The notes under the pieces were generated by a model. That model was not told the origin of the DNA, searched no databases, and saw only the letters and a program-made list of their open reading frames with translations. From assembly GCF_000158955.1 (NCBI RefSeq), contig NZ_GG657757.1, positions 7,218,070 through 7,282,069 of the forward strand: a stretch of DNA of 64,000 bases. Direction: 5' to 3'. This document shows positions 18,628 to 28,748 of this stretch, piece by piece. This stretch comes from Streptomyces viridochromogenes DSM 40736 (GTDB lineage: Bacteria > Actinomycetota > Actinomycetes > Streptomycetales > Streptomycetaceae). A program made the translations under genes and the position numbers. Position 1 is the first letter of the stretch; every line of letters begins with the position of its first letter.

Positions 18628-19323
18628 ATGAGAATCGGCGTACTGGGAACGGGCAACATGGCCGACGCGCTCGCCACCCACTGGGTGCGGGCCGGGCACC
18701 AGGTGACCATCGGGGGGCGGAACGCACACAAGGCGGAGCGGCTCGCGACGCGCATCGGAGGCAGCGCGAAGCCTGCCGGTCTGCGCGCGGCGGCCGAGAT
18801 CGGTCAGGAGGTGGTGTTGGCCGCGCTGCCCTTCGGTGCGGGAGCAGACGTGGCGCGAGAACTGCACGCGGCCCTGGAGGGCAAGGTGCTGCTCGACTGC
18901 TCCAACCCGGTCGGCCCGGGCTTCCGGCTGCTGACGGAAGGAGGCCCCTCAGCCGCGCAGCAACTGGCTGCGGCGGCGCCAGGAGCCCACGTGGTCAAGG
19001 CTTTCAACCTCTGCCACGAGGACGTGTGGCGTATGCGGCCGCCCGTCTTCGATGGGCGACCACTGGCCGTGCCGGTCTGCGGGGACGACGAGACGGCCCT
19101 CGCGCGTGTACGCGAGTTGGTGCAGGACGTGGGCTGCGACCCCGTGGCCGGCGGCGGTCTCGAACGTGCGGGACTCCTGGAAGCGACCGCCGCGCTGTTC
19201 ATCGCCCTGTGGGTCGGCGAGGGAGCGGATGCGCAGGCAATCGCACCTCCGCTGGCCTACGCGGCCGGACCGAGCCACCAGGAAACGGAACTCGGCGGGG
19301 GCTTTCCGCTCGAGGCTGCCTGA
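18628..19323 (+). CDS. NADPH-dependent F420 reductase-like oxidoreductase
   Basis: A 231-residue Rossmann-fold reductase. It begins MRIGVLGTGNMADALATHWVRAGHQVTIGGRN, the GxGxxA-type NADP site with an Arg after the second strand favouring NADP. VLLDCSNPVG and HVVKAFNLCHEDVW follow the pattern of F420H2:NADP+ oxidoreductase (FNO) and related proteins. It may shuttle hydride between NADPH and F420 or reduce another small substrate. Divergence from the HxlR gene suggests induction by a reactive carbonyl or redox signal (inference). Confidence 0.83.
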   Translation: MRIGVLGTGNMADALATHWVRAGHQVTIGGRNAHKAERLATRIGGSAKPAGLRAAAEIGQEVVLAALPFGAGADVARELHAALEGKVLLDCSNPVGPGFRLLTEGGPSAAQQLAAAAPGAHVVKAFNLCHEDVWRMRPPVFDGRPLAVPVCGDDETALARVRELVQDVGCDPVAGGGLERAGLLEATAALFIALWVGEGADAQAIAPPLAYAAGPSHQETELGGGFPLEAA

Positions 19324-19527
19324 GCAGCAGGTGTCCCGGCCGCTCCAAGTGCCGCAGAACCCGCCAAGGCCGGCTGACGCATCGGCAGACTATGCCTCCT
19401 CGGCGACGCACGGCCCTCACAGGCAGCGAGCCGCCATCCATCAGCAGAACCGCCCGCCAGGCCGACACGCGGGCTCTCGCTCTGCGCGACAACCTCGCTG
19501 ACACGGCATCACCGTGCTGGCGAGGCG

Positions 19528-20394
19528 TCAGCGTTGCTGCACGCCGAGCTGGTTCGCGGCGGCTTCCGCGGTCTGCGCGAGCAGGACGGCAATGGTCATC
19601 GGCCCCACGCCGCCGGGAACCGGAGTGATCAGACGAGCTCGTGTGAGGGCGGTGTCGTAGTCCACATCGCCGACGTTGCCCGGGTTGTAGCCGGCGTCGA
19701 CCACGACCGCGCCAGGTTTGATGTCCTCACCGCGGATCAGCCGAGGCCGTCCCACGGCTGCTACCACGACATCCGCTTCCCGGACGATCGCCGACAGGTC
19801 AGCCGTGCGGGAGTGGCAGTACGTCACCGTCGCGTCCTTGGCGAGCAGGAGCATCCCGGCCGGTTTGCCGAGAATCGCGCTGCGACCCACCACGACGGCG
19901 TGCTTGCCGGCGAGTTCGACGTCGTACGCTTCCAGCAACCGCATGATCCCGCCCGGAGTGCAGGACACGAAGCCCGGCAGTGCGAAGCTCATCGCGGCGA
20001 AGGAATGCATCGTGACCCCGTCGACGTCCTTCTCCGGAGCGATGGCCTCGAACGCCGCTCGCTCGTCGATGTGCGGGCCGCAGGGGTGCTGGAGCAGGAT
20101 CCCGTGCACGTCCGGATCGCTGGACAGGTCCGCGAGGGTGTCGATCAGTTCGGCGGTCGTGGTGGCGCCAGGCAGGACGATGTGCCGGGACTTGATGCCT
20201 GCCTTCGCGCACCGTGCTCGTTTCATGCGGACGTACGTGGCCGACGCGGGATCCTCTCCCACCAGCACCGTCGCCAGGCAGGGACTGGTACCCGTGTGTC
20301 GTGAGATCTCCGCCGCCTTGGCAGCAGCCTCTTCGACGATGCGTTCGGCGAGGCTGGTGCCATGCATGAGCTGGGCCGTCTGAGTCGCGGACAT
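19528..20394 (-). CDS. folD: Methylenetetrahydrofolate dehydrogenase / cyclohydrolase
   Basis: A 288-residue bifunctional enzyme for one-carbon interconversion in the cytoplasm. I choose ATG 20394, which has GGAGGG about 7 bases upstream, over an ATG nine codons earlier. The catalytic lysine is in TYVRMKRARCAKAGI. ILLQHPCGPHIDERAAFEAIAPEKDVDGVT, FVSCTPGGIMRLLEAY and VVGRSAILGKPAGMLLL are the folate and NADP motifs. Conserved positions differ slightly from typical FolD (HPCGPHID for LPLPxHID), so it may be a second copy besides a housekeeping gene elsewhere. It lies 156 bases downstream of the ClpC-like gene on the same strand. Confidence 0.92.
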   Translation of the reverse strand: MSATQTAQLMHGTSLAERIVEEAAAKAAEISRHTGTSPCLATVLVGEDPASATYVRMKRARCAKAGIKSRHIVLPGATTTAELIDTLADLSSDPDVHGILLQHPCGPHIDERAAFEAIAPEKDVDGVTMHSFAAMSFALPGFVSCTPGGIMRLLEAYDVELAGKHAVVVGRSAILGKPAGMLLLAKDATVTYCHSRTADLSAIVREADVVVAAVGRPRLIRGEDIKPGAVVVDAGYNPGNVGDVDYDTALTRARLITPVPGGVGPMTIAVLLAQTAEAAANQLGVQQR

Positions 20395-20550
20395 CGTTGC
20401 CCTCCAGGCGTTGCTGACCACTTGCCCAGGCGCACGGCAACGACGTCTCGTCAGACCGCTCCCCGGTGGTGCTCCACCTCAGCGCCAGTCACGGCCCACC
20501 CCGAACTGTAGGTGCCCAAACTCGGGGCCAGACAGTGTCGGCTCTCTCGT

Positions 20551-23079
<2,529 letters not shown>

Positions 23080-23265
23080 GGGCCTTCCGTTCCCGGCGTC
23101 CCCGGCGCCCGGGCGGGGGACGCCCTCGCTGGTCGACGTGCCGGGGTCGGGTAACCCGGGTGGCAGCCCGTTACACCTGGGGCGCGCTCGTAGAACACCT
23201 TCGCACGATCGCGGGTGACGGGCACCTTCGGGGCATTTCGGGAGGATCCGGGCTGCCGGGCGAGG

Positions 23266-24033
23266 TCAGCGTGCGGTCAGGATCCTCGGTCCGGAGTCCG
23301 TGATCGCCACCGTGTGCTCCGCGTGAGCCGCGCGGGAGCCGTCGTCGGTCTTCAGGGTCCAGCCGTCGGGGGCCGCGTGGAAGCCGTCCGTGCCGCCGGC
23401 GATGACCATGGGCTCGATCGCCAGCGCCATGCCGTGCCGTAGCCGCATCCCGCGCCCCGGGCGGCCCTCGTTCGGCACGGACGGGTCCTCGTGCATGCGG
23501 CGGCCGATGCCGTGGCCTCCGAAACCGTCCGGGATGCCGTAGCCCGCGGCGCGGCACACGGTGCCGATCGCGTGGGCGATGTCGCCGATGCGGTTGCCCA
23601 CCACGGCCGCCTCGATGCCCGCGGCGAGGGCTCGCTCGACGGTCTCGATCAGGCGCAGGTCGGCCTCCCGCGGCGTGCCCACGACGAAGCTGAGCGCCGA
23701 GTCGCCGACCCAGCCGCCCAGTTCGGCACCGAAGTCGAGCGACACGAGGTCGCCGTCGCGCAGCCGGTAGCGGCCCGGGACGCCGTGCACGATCGCGTCG
23801 TTGACCGAGGCGCAGAGGACGGCGGGGAAGGGGGTCGGGGCGAAGGAGGGACGGTATCCCAGGAACGGTGACTTCGCGCCCGCCTCGCGCAGCACGCCGT
23901 GCGCCACCTCGTCCAGTTCCAGCAGGGAGACGCCCACGTCCGCGGCCTGCCGTGCGGCCGTCAGTGCGCGGGCGACGACCTGGCCCGCCTCGTACATGGC
24001 ATCGATCGATGTGTCGGTCTTCAGCTCCACCAT
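23266..24033 (-). CDS. map: Methionine aminopeptidase, type I
   Basis: A 255-residue type I MetAP that removes N-terminal Met from new proteins. The metal ligands are visible: Asp in VSLDFGAELGGWVGD (two Asp), His in GFGGHGIGRRMHEDPSVPN, Glu in LAIEPMV and Glu near the end in AEHTVAIT. ASVNDAIVHGVP is the substrate-pocket motif. It is shorter than forms with an SH3-like N-terminal zinc extension. It is divergent from a small XRE regulator with only 32 bases between the start codons. Its own -10-like TATAGT sits 7 bases before ATG, suggesting a leaderless transcript. Confidence 0.93.
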   Translation of the reverse strand: MVELKTDTSIDAMYEAGQVVARALTAARQAADVGVSLLELDEVAHGVLREAGAKSPFLGYRPSFAPTPFPAVLCASVNDAIVHGVPGRYRLRDGDLVSLDFGAELGGWVGDSALSFVVGTPREADLRLIETVERALAAGIEAAVVGNRIGDIAHAIGTVCRAAGYGIPDGFGGHGIGRRMHEDPSVPNEGRPGRGMRLRHGMALAIEPMVIAGGTDGFHAAPDGWTLKTDDGSRAAHAEHTVAITDSGPRILTAR

Positions 24034-24065
24034 GCCAATTACTATACCGGTATTAGAATGGGGGC
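24034..24065. promoter_or_regulatory. Overlapping divergent leaderless promoters with palindrome ATACCGGTAT
   Basis: The 32-bp gap between map and the XRE gene is AT-rich and centred on the perfect palindrome ATACCGGTAT (24044-24053), with weaker symmetry out to about 24 bp. On the minus strand TATAGT (24041-24046) lies 7 bases before map. On the plus strand TAGAAT (24054-24059) lies 6 bases before the XRE ATG. Both resemble -10 hexamers placed for transcription to begin at or next to the start codon. Confidence 0.6.
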
Positions 24066-24317
24066 ATGGTGCGCACCCCTCTCACCCCCGAAGAGCGCGA
24101 ACGCGGCGAGCGGCTGGGCAAGCTGCTGCGTGAGGCGCGTGGCGACCGGAGCATGACGGAGATCGCCGCGCGCGCGGGTATCTCCGCGGAGACCCTCCGG
24201 AAGATCGAGACCGGGCGGGCCCCGACCCCGGCCTTCTTCACGGTGGCCGCGCTGGCCGGTGTCCTCGGGCTGTCCATGGACGAACTGGCGGGGCAGTGCG
24301 TGATGGTGCCGGTCTGA
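24066..24317 (+). CDS. Small XRE-family helix-turn-helix regulator
   Basis: An 83-residue protein consisting almost entirely of a Cro/C1-type helix-turn-helix: RLGKLLREARGDRSMTEIAARAGISAETLRKIETGRAPTPAFFTVAALAGVLGLSMDEL. It probably binds as a dimer to the palindrome ATACCGGTAT that covers its own promoter and that of map, so it may repress both. The spacing leaves no room for a Shine-Dalgarno site on a leaderless transcript. A GC-rich hairpin follows the stop. Confidence 0.88.
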   Translation: MVRTPLTPEERERGERLGKLLREARGDRSMTEIAARAGISAETLRKIETGRAPTPAFFTVAALAGVLGLSMDELAGQCVMVPV

Positions 24318-24322
24318 CGCGC

Positions 24323-24346
24323 GCGGCGCTGAGGCTCCCGCGCCGC
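24323..24346 (+). terminator. Hairpin terminator after the XRE gene
   Basis: GCGGCGC (24323-24329) pairs with GCGCCGC (24340-24346) across a 10-base loop, starting 6 bases after the stop codon. It is followed by CACGCGAAAAC and has no T tract, as is usual for Streptomyces. Confidence 0.5.
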
Positions 24347-24433
24347 ACGCGAAAACTCCCCGTAGCACGTCTGTAACACGGCTGGTGTTGCCTACTGGAC
24401 GGAGCCCTCCGGTCCGGACAGGGGAGTCGAGCG

Positions 24434-26416
24434 ATGGCGGCGGATCAACTCCCGTCCGAAGTAAGGGAGTTCGCGCACTACCTGGACGGCCTGCTGGCAC
24501 GCCTGGACCCGTCCGGAGGCTGGTGCGCGGTGTTCTGGCAGCGCGACCCCGAGGGCATGCGGGCCTGCCTCGACGGGCGCGAGCTGCCGCCCTGGGACGT
24601 GGTGGAGGCCTTGCTGCACGACCTCGCCGGGCAGTACGGCCCCGGAGGCGCCGGCCCGGAGTCGGAACGTGCCCGGACCCTGCACGCCTCAGCGCTCGCG
24701 GCGTTCGACGCCCGGCCGGGCGCCCGCGACGCACTCGGGGACCGGCTCGACGTCATGCTCCGCGAGCAGCGGTACGCCGCCGACCGCCAGGCCGAACTGA
24801 CCCGCCTCCTCGCCTCGGCCGCCACCCGCGACCAGGCCGACGCCCTCCGCCTCGACCTGGCCTGGGTCCACGACGACCACGAACGCGCGACGGCGCGGTG
24901 CGCGGAACTCCGGGCCCGGATGGCCGGTCTGGACCGCCGTGAGCGGGAGGCCGTGACGGTCCGGCGCGGCCCCGGTGGACCCGGTTCCCCGGTGCGGGGC
25001 GACGGGGGCGCACCGGGCGGCGCCGGCCCGGGGGCTGCGCAGGGCCCCCACGGCGTCGGGGGCGCCCCCGACGGGTACGGAGCGCGGCGCCACCCGTCAG
25101 ACGGCCCCTCCGCGGCGCCGGACGAACACATCCGACCGGACCCTCGCGACCCATCCGCCACCACAACGCCCGCCCCACCACGGCACCGCGAGCGGACACC
25201 GGACGGGCCGGGCCATGTCGCTCCGGAGGACACCCGGCACGCGGGCTCGGGCCCCGGGCTGGGGGGTCGTTCGTTCGGGCAGGCCCTGGATGGGAAGGGC
25301 CTCGGTTCGGAGGGGATCCGGCGTGCGGGCTCGACTCCCGGGCAGGGGGATCGTTGGTTCGGGCAGGCGCCGGATGAGACGGGCCTCGGCTCGGAGGACA
25401 CCCGGCACGCGGGCTCGGGCCCCGGGCTGGGGGGTCGTTCGTTCGGGCAGGCGCCGGATGAGACGGGCCTCGGCTCGGAAGACACCCGGCACGCGGGCTC
25501 GGGTCCCGGGCCGGAGGGGCGGCCGGGTGAGCGGGCGAGCGGTTGGGCCGCCCCCGGGGAAGCCGCCGCCGACGCCAGGTCCCAGCCGGACGCAGCCTCG
25601 CTGTCCGCCACCCCCGAGGCTCCGGCCTCCCGGCCGTTCGACCCACCCGAACTTCCAGCCCCCCGCCCGCCCGTCCCCAAGCAGCGCAAACGCCGGCGCG
25701 GCAGCGCACGGTTCGCCGGGATGGCCGAGGAGGAGGACGCTGCCGTCGTCGTACCGCCCGCTGCCGTGCCGACGCTTCCCGACCCCGCCCCCGTCACCGG
25801 CCGCGGCCCGCGTGGCGCGCGGTTCGCCTGGGCCGACGCGGACAGGGGAGCGGAGCCCGCGCAGCCGCCGGGCGAAGCCATGGGGGTGGGGGACCGCGGC
25901 GAGGTCGCACGCACCGTCGAGGCACTCGCGCGGCTGCGGGGCGAGGGGCGCAGCGGAGAGGCCCACGCGCTGCTGGTCGAGGCCGCGGACTGCGCCCCTG
26001 CCACGTTCCCGCTGCTCGCGGACGAGCTGGAGCGGGCCGGGCTGGGTGCCGACTGGCAGACACTGCTGTGGGAGGCCGCCTCGCTGCCCGCTGGCCGGCT
26101 GGTCGCCGCGGCGGACGCGCTGGGCGCGGCCGGGCGTCCGGGAGACGGGCAGCAGATCCTGCGGCAGGGCGTCGCCCGGCCCCCGGGCGAGGTCGGGCAC
26201 GCCGTGCTCGGGCTCGTCGCCGAGGGACGTCGCCGCGAGGTGCGCACCCTGCTCGACGCCTACGTCAGGGCCCGCACCCCTGAGGAGGCGGCCCGCAGCG
26301 TCGAACCCGACCCCCGGCGCCTGGTACCGCTCCTGCTGGAGGCAGCCCAGGGAGTGTCGGAGGAGCGCCGGTGGGACCTCGTGCACGCCCTCCGGGTCGC
26401 CGGATTCCCCGCCTGA
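24434..26416 (+). CDS. Large Streptomyces protein of unknown function with internal 28-residue repeats
   Basis: A 660-residue protein with two ordered ends and a disordered centre. The N-terminus (1-170: DQLPSEVREFAHYLDGLLARLDPSGGWCAVFWQRDPEGMRACLDGRELPPWDVVEALL) is helical and ends in a charged heptad-like stretch. Residues about 180-420 are Gly/Pro/Arg-rich and contain three full 28-residue repeats (GSEDTRHAGSGPGLGGRSFGQ type) plus a partial one. The C-terminal 190 residues are all alpha-helical Ala/Leu/Arg repeats (VARTVEALARLRGEGRSGEAHALLVEAADCAPATFPLLADELERAGL), resembling TPR-like solenoids. Similar proteins are often labelled UL36-like, which carries no functional meaning. Function unknown. 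Confidence 0.75.
   Translation: MAADQLPSEVREFAHYLDGLLARLDPSGGWCAVFWQRDPEGMRACLDGRELPPWDVVEALLHDLAGQYGPGGAGPESERARTLHASALAAFDARPGARDALGDRLDVMLREQRYAADRQAELTRLLASAATRDQADALRLDLAWVHDDHERATARCAELRARMAGLDRREREAVTVRRGPGGPGSPVRGDGGAPGGAGPGAAQGPHGVGGAPDGYGARRHPSDGPSAAPDEHIRPDPRDPSATTTPAPPRHRERTPDGPGHVAPEDTRHAGSGPGLGGRSFGQALDGKGLGSEGIRRAGSTPGQGDRWFGQAPDETGLGSEDTRHAGSGPGLGGRSFGQAPDETGLGSEDTRHAGSGPGPEGRPGERASGWAAPGEAAADARSQPDAASLSATPEAPASRPFDPPELPAPRPPVPKQRKRRRGSARFAGMAEEEDAAVVVPPAAVPTLPDPAPVTGRGPRGARFAWADADRGAEPAQPPGEAMGVGDRGEVARTVEALARLRGEGRSGEAHALLVEAADCAPATFPLLADELERAGLGADWQTLLWEAASLPAGRLVAAADALGAAGRPGDGQQILRQGVARPPGEVGHAVLGLVAEGRRREVRTLLDAYVRARTPEEAARSVEPDPRRLVPLLLEAAQGVSEERRWDLVHALRVAGFPA
25226..25519 (+). 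repeat. Tandem 84-bp coding repeats
   Basis: Units begin at 25226, 25310, 25394 and 25478, exactly 84 bp apart. Three are complete and the fourth is partial. Units 1 and 3 are closest; unit 2 is more diverged (EGIRRAGSTPGQGDRW). The period keeps the reading frame and encodes 28 residues. Confidence 0.9.
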
Positions 26417-26494
26417 CCGCCCCCACGGCGTCCCGGGCGACTCACCCACAGGAGTGCGAATCGCGCCCGGTCCAGCGGGTTGGGGACGATGGTC

Positions 26495-26523
26495 TTGGCA
26501 AGCCCTCGCCGGAGGCTTACGTT
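26495..26523 (+). promoter_or_regulatory. Likely sigma-70 (HrdB-type) promoter of the first amidohydrolase gene
   Basis: TTGGCA (26495-26500), a 17-base spacer, then TACGTT (26518-26523) fit a vegetative promoter. The expected transcript start is about 26530, leaving a leader of about 57 bases before the ATG at 26587, whose AAGGAG site is at 26575-26580. Confidence 0.5.
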
Positions 26524-26586
26524 CGTGGCTCTATGGCCCGTTTCTACGGGCGTAGAGGCGCTGACGTCGCGTCGAAGGAGCAGCTC

Positions 26587-27429
26587 ATGGCCAACGTCGT
26601 ACGTGCCGCTCTGGTCCAGGCCACCTGGACCGGCGACACCGAGTCCATGGTGGCGAAACACGAGGAGCACGCCCGCGAGGCGGCCTGCCGGGGCGCGAGG
26701 ATCATCGGTTTCCAGGAAGTCTTCAACAGCCCCTACTTCTGCCAGGTCCAGGAGCCCGAGCACTACCGCTGGGCCGAGCCCGTCCCCGACGGCCCCACCG
26801 TGCGCCGGATGCGGACCCTCGCCCGCGAGACCGGCATGGTGATCGTCGTGCCGGTCTTCGAGATCGAGCAGTCCGGCTTCTACTACAACACCGCGGCCGT
26901 GATCGACTCCGACGGCAGCTACCTCGGCAAGTACCGCAAGCACCACATCCCGCAGGTCAAGGGCTTCTGGGAGAAGTACTACTTCAAACCCGGCAACCTC
27001 GGCTGGCCCGTCTTCGAGACATCCGTCGGCCGGGTCGGCGTCTACATCTGCTACGACCGCCACTTCCCGGAGGGCTGGCGGCAGCTCGGCCTGGCCGGGG
27101 CCCAGCTGGTCTACAACCCCTCCGCCACGCACCGCGGCCTCTCCTCCCACCTGTGGCAGCTGGAGCAGCCCGCCGCGGCCGTCGCCAACGAGTACTTCGT
27201 CGCCGCGATCAACCGCGTCGGCCAGGAGGAGTACGGGGACAACGACTTCTACGGCACGAGCTACTTCGTCGACCCGCGCGGGCAGTTCGTCGGGGACGTC
27301 GCCAGCGACAGCAAGGAGGAGCTCGTGGTCCGGGACCTCGACCTCGACCTCATCGAAGAAGTGCGGCAGCAGTGGGCCTTCTACCGCGACCGCCGCCCCG
27401 ACGCCTACGAAGGGCTGGTGAAGCCGTGA
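26587..27429 (+). CDS. N-carbamoyl-beta-alanine amidohydrolase (beta-ureidopropionase), nitrilase superfamily, copy 1
   Basis: A 280-residue CN-hydrolase. The Glu-Lys-Cys triad is in GFQEVF, KYRKHHIPQ and YICYDRHFPEGW. A strong AAGGAG site precedes the ATG at 26587, and longer in-frame starts run into non-coding sequence. The pattern (PYFCQVQEPEHYRWAE, DNDFYGTSYFVDP) matches beta-ureidopropionase, which releases beta-alanine, CO2 and ammonia from N-carbamoyl-beta-alanine at the end of reductive pyrimidine breakdown. The stop overlaps the aminotransferase start (GTGA). A paralogue of identical length lies at 30500-31342. Confidence 0.88.
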   Translation: MANVVRAALVQATWTGDTESMVAKHEEHAREAACRGARIIGFQEVFNSPYFCQVQEPEHYRWAEPVPDGPTVRRMRTLARETGMVIVVPVFEIEQSGFYYNTAAVIDSDGSYLGKYRKHHIPQVKGFWEKYYFKPGNLGWPVFETSVGRVGVYICYDRHFPEGWRQLGLAGAQLVYNPSATHRGLSSHLWQLEQPAAAVANEYFVAAINRVGQEEYGDNDFYGTSYFVDPRGQFVGDVASDSKEELVVRDLDLDLIEEVRQQWAFYRDRRPDAYEGLVKP

Positions 27430-28712
27430 CCGACGACCTGCTGGGCCGCCACCGGGCCGTGCTCCCCGACTGGCTCGCCCTCTACTACGAGGACCCCATC
27501 GAGATCACCCACGGCGAGGGCCGCCACGTCTGGGACGCCCAGGGCAACCGCTACCTCGACTTCTTCGGCGGCATCCTCACCACCATGACCGCGCACGCGC
27601 TGCCCGAGGTGACCAAGGCGGTGAGCGAGCAGGCCGGGCGGATCATCCACTCCTCGACCCTGTACCTCAACCGCCCGATGGTCGAACTCGCCGAGCGCAT
27701 CGCCCAGCTGAGCGGCATCCCCGACGCCCGCGTCTTCTTCACCACCTCCGGCACCGAGGCCAACGACACGGCCCTGCTGCTCGCCACGGCGTACCGGCGC
27801 AGCAACACGATCCTGGCCATGCGCAACAGCTACCACGGCCGTTCCTTCAGCTCCGTCGGCATCACCGGCAACCGCGGCTGGTCCCCGACCTCGCTGTCGC
27901 CGCTGCAGACCCTGTACGTCCACGGCGGCGTGCGCACCCGCGGCCCCTACGCCCATCTCGGCGACGCCGACTTCATCGCGGCCTGTGTCGAGGACCTGGT
28001 CGACCTGCTCGGGCACACCCGCGCCCCGGCCGCGCTGATCGCCGAACCCATCCAGGGCGTCGGCGGCTTCACCTCGCCGCCGGACGGGCTGTACGCCGCG
28101 TTCCGCGAGGTGCTGCGCGAGCGCGGCATCCTGTGGATCGCCGACGAGGTGCAGACCGGGTGGGGCCGTACCGGCGAGCACTTCTGGGGCTGGCAGGCCC
28201 ACGGCCGGAACGGGCCGCCGGACATCCTGACCTTCGCCAAGGGCATCGGCAACGGCATGTCCATCGGCGGTGTCGTCGCCCGCTCCGAGATCATGAACTG
28301 CCTGGACTCCAACAGCATCTCCACGTTCGGCGGCACCCAGATCACCATGGCGGCGGGCCTCGCCAACCTCAACTATCTGCTGGAACACGATCTGCAGGGC
28401 AACTCACGGCGCGTCGGCGGTCTGCTCATCGAGCGGCTGCGGGCCGTCGCCGCACAGGTGCCGGCCGTACGGGAGGTACGCGGACGCGGCCTGATGATCG
28501 GCATCGAGATCACCGAACCGGGGACCGATACGGCCGATCCGAAGGCCGCCGCGGCCGTCCTGGAGGCGGCCCGCGAGGGCGGCCTGCTGATCGGCAAGGG
28601 CGGCGGCCACAACACCAGTTCGCTGCGTGTCGCCCCGCCGCTGTCCCTCAACGTCGCGGAGGCCGAGGAAGGCGCCGCGATCCTCGAGACCGCTCTGAGG
28701 AGCATCCAGTAG
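27426..28712 (+). CDS. Class III (PLP) aminotransferase, probably beta-alanine or related omega-amino acid
   Basis: A 428-residue subgroup II aminotransferase. Its GTG start overlaps the amidohydrolase stop, so the two are translationally coupled. The cofactor phosphate region is TTSGTEANDTALLLA. WIADEVQTGWGRTG holds the Asp that contacts the PLP ring nitrogen. TFAKGIGNGMSIGGV holds the Schiff-base lysine. STFGGTQITMAAGLA follows. Coupling to a beta-alanine-releasing enzyme suggests transamination of beta-alanine to malonate semialdehyde; family members also use GABA or alanine-glyoxylate, so the substrate is inferred from context. Confidence 0.9.
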   Translation: MTDDLLGRHRAVLPDWLALYYEDPIEITHGEGRHVWDAQGNRYLDFFGGILTTMTAHALPEVTKAVSEQAGRIIHSSTLYLNRPMVELAERIAQLSGIPDARVFFTTSGTEANDTALLLATAYRRSNTILAMRNSYHGRSFSSVGITGNRGWSPTSLSPLQTLYVHGGVRTRGPYAHLGDADFIAACVEDLVDLLGHTRAPAALIAEPIQGVGGFTSPPDGLYAAFREVLRERGILWIADEVQTGWGRTGEHFWGWQAHGRNGPPDILTFAKGIGNGMSIGGVVARSEIMNCLDSNSISTFGGTQITMAAGLANLNYLLEHDLQGNSRRVGGLLIERLRAVAAQVPAVREVRGRGLMIGIEITEPGTDTADPKAAAAVLEAAREGGLLIGKGGGHNTSSLRVAPPLSLNVAEAEEGAAILETALRSIQ

Positions 28713-28748
28713 CAGTGGGCTGAACGACAGAACAAGGGATACGGCGCC

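Noticed and set aside
23200..23230. Possible ClgR-type box (TTCGC-ACGAT-CGCG) upstream of the ClpC-like gene
   Set aside because: Spacing and bases do not match the GTTCGC-N5-GCG consensus I know; too weak to call.
25226..25519. CRISPR-like regular repeats
   Set aside because: The units are contiguous, with no unique spacers, and keep a reading frame, so they are protein-coding tandem repeats.
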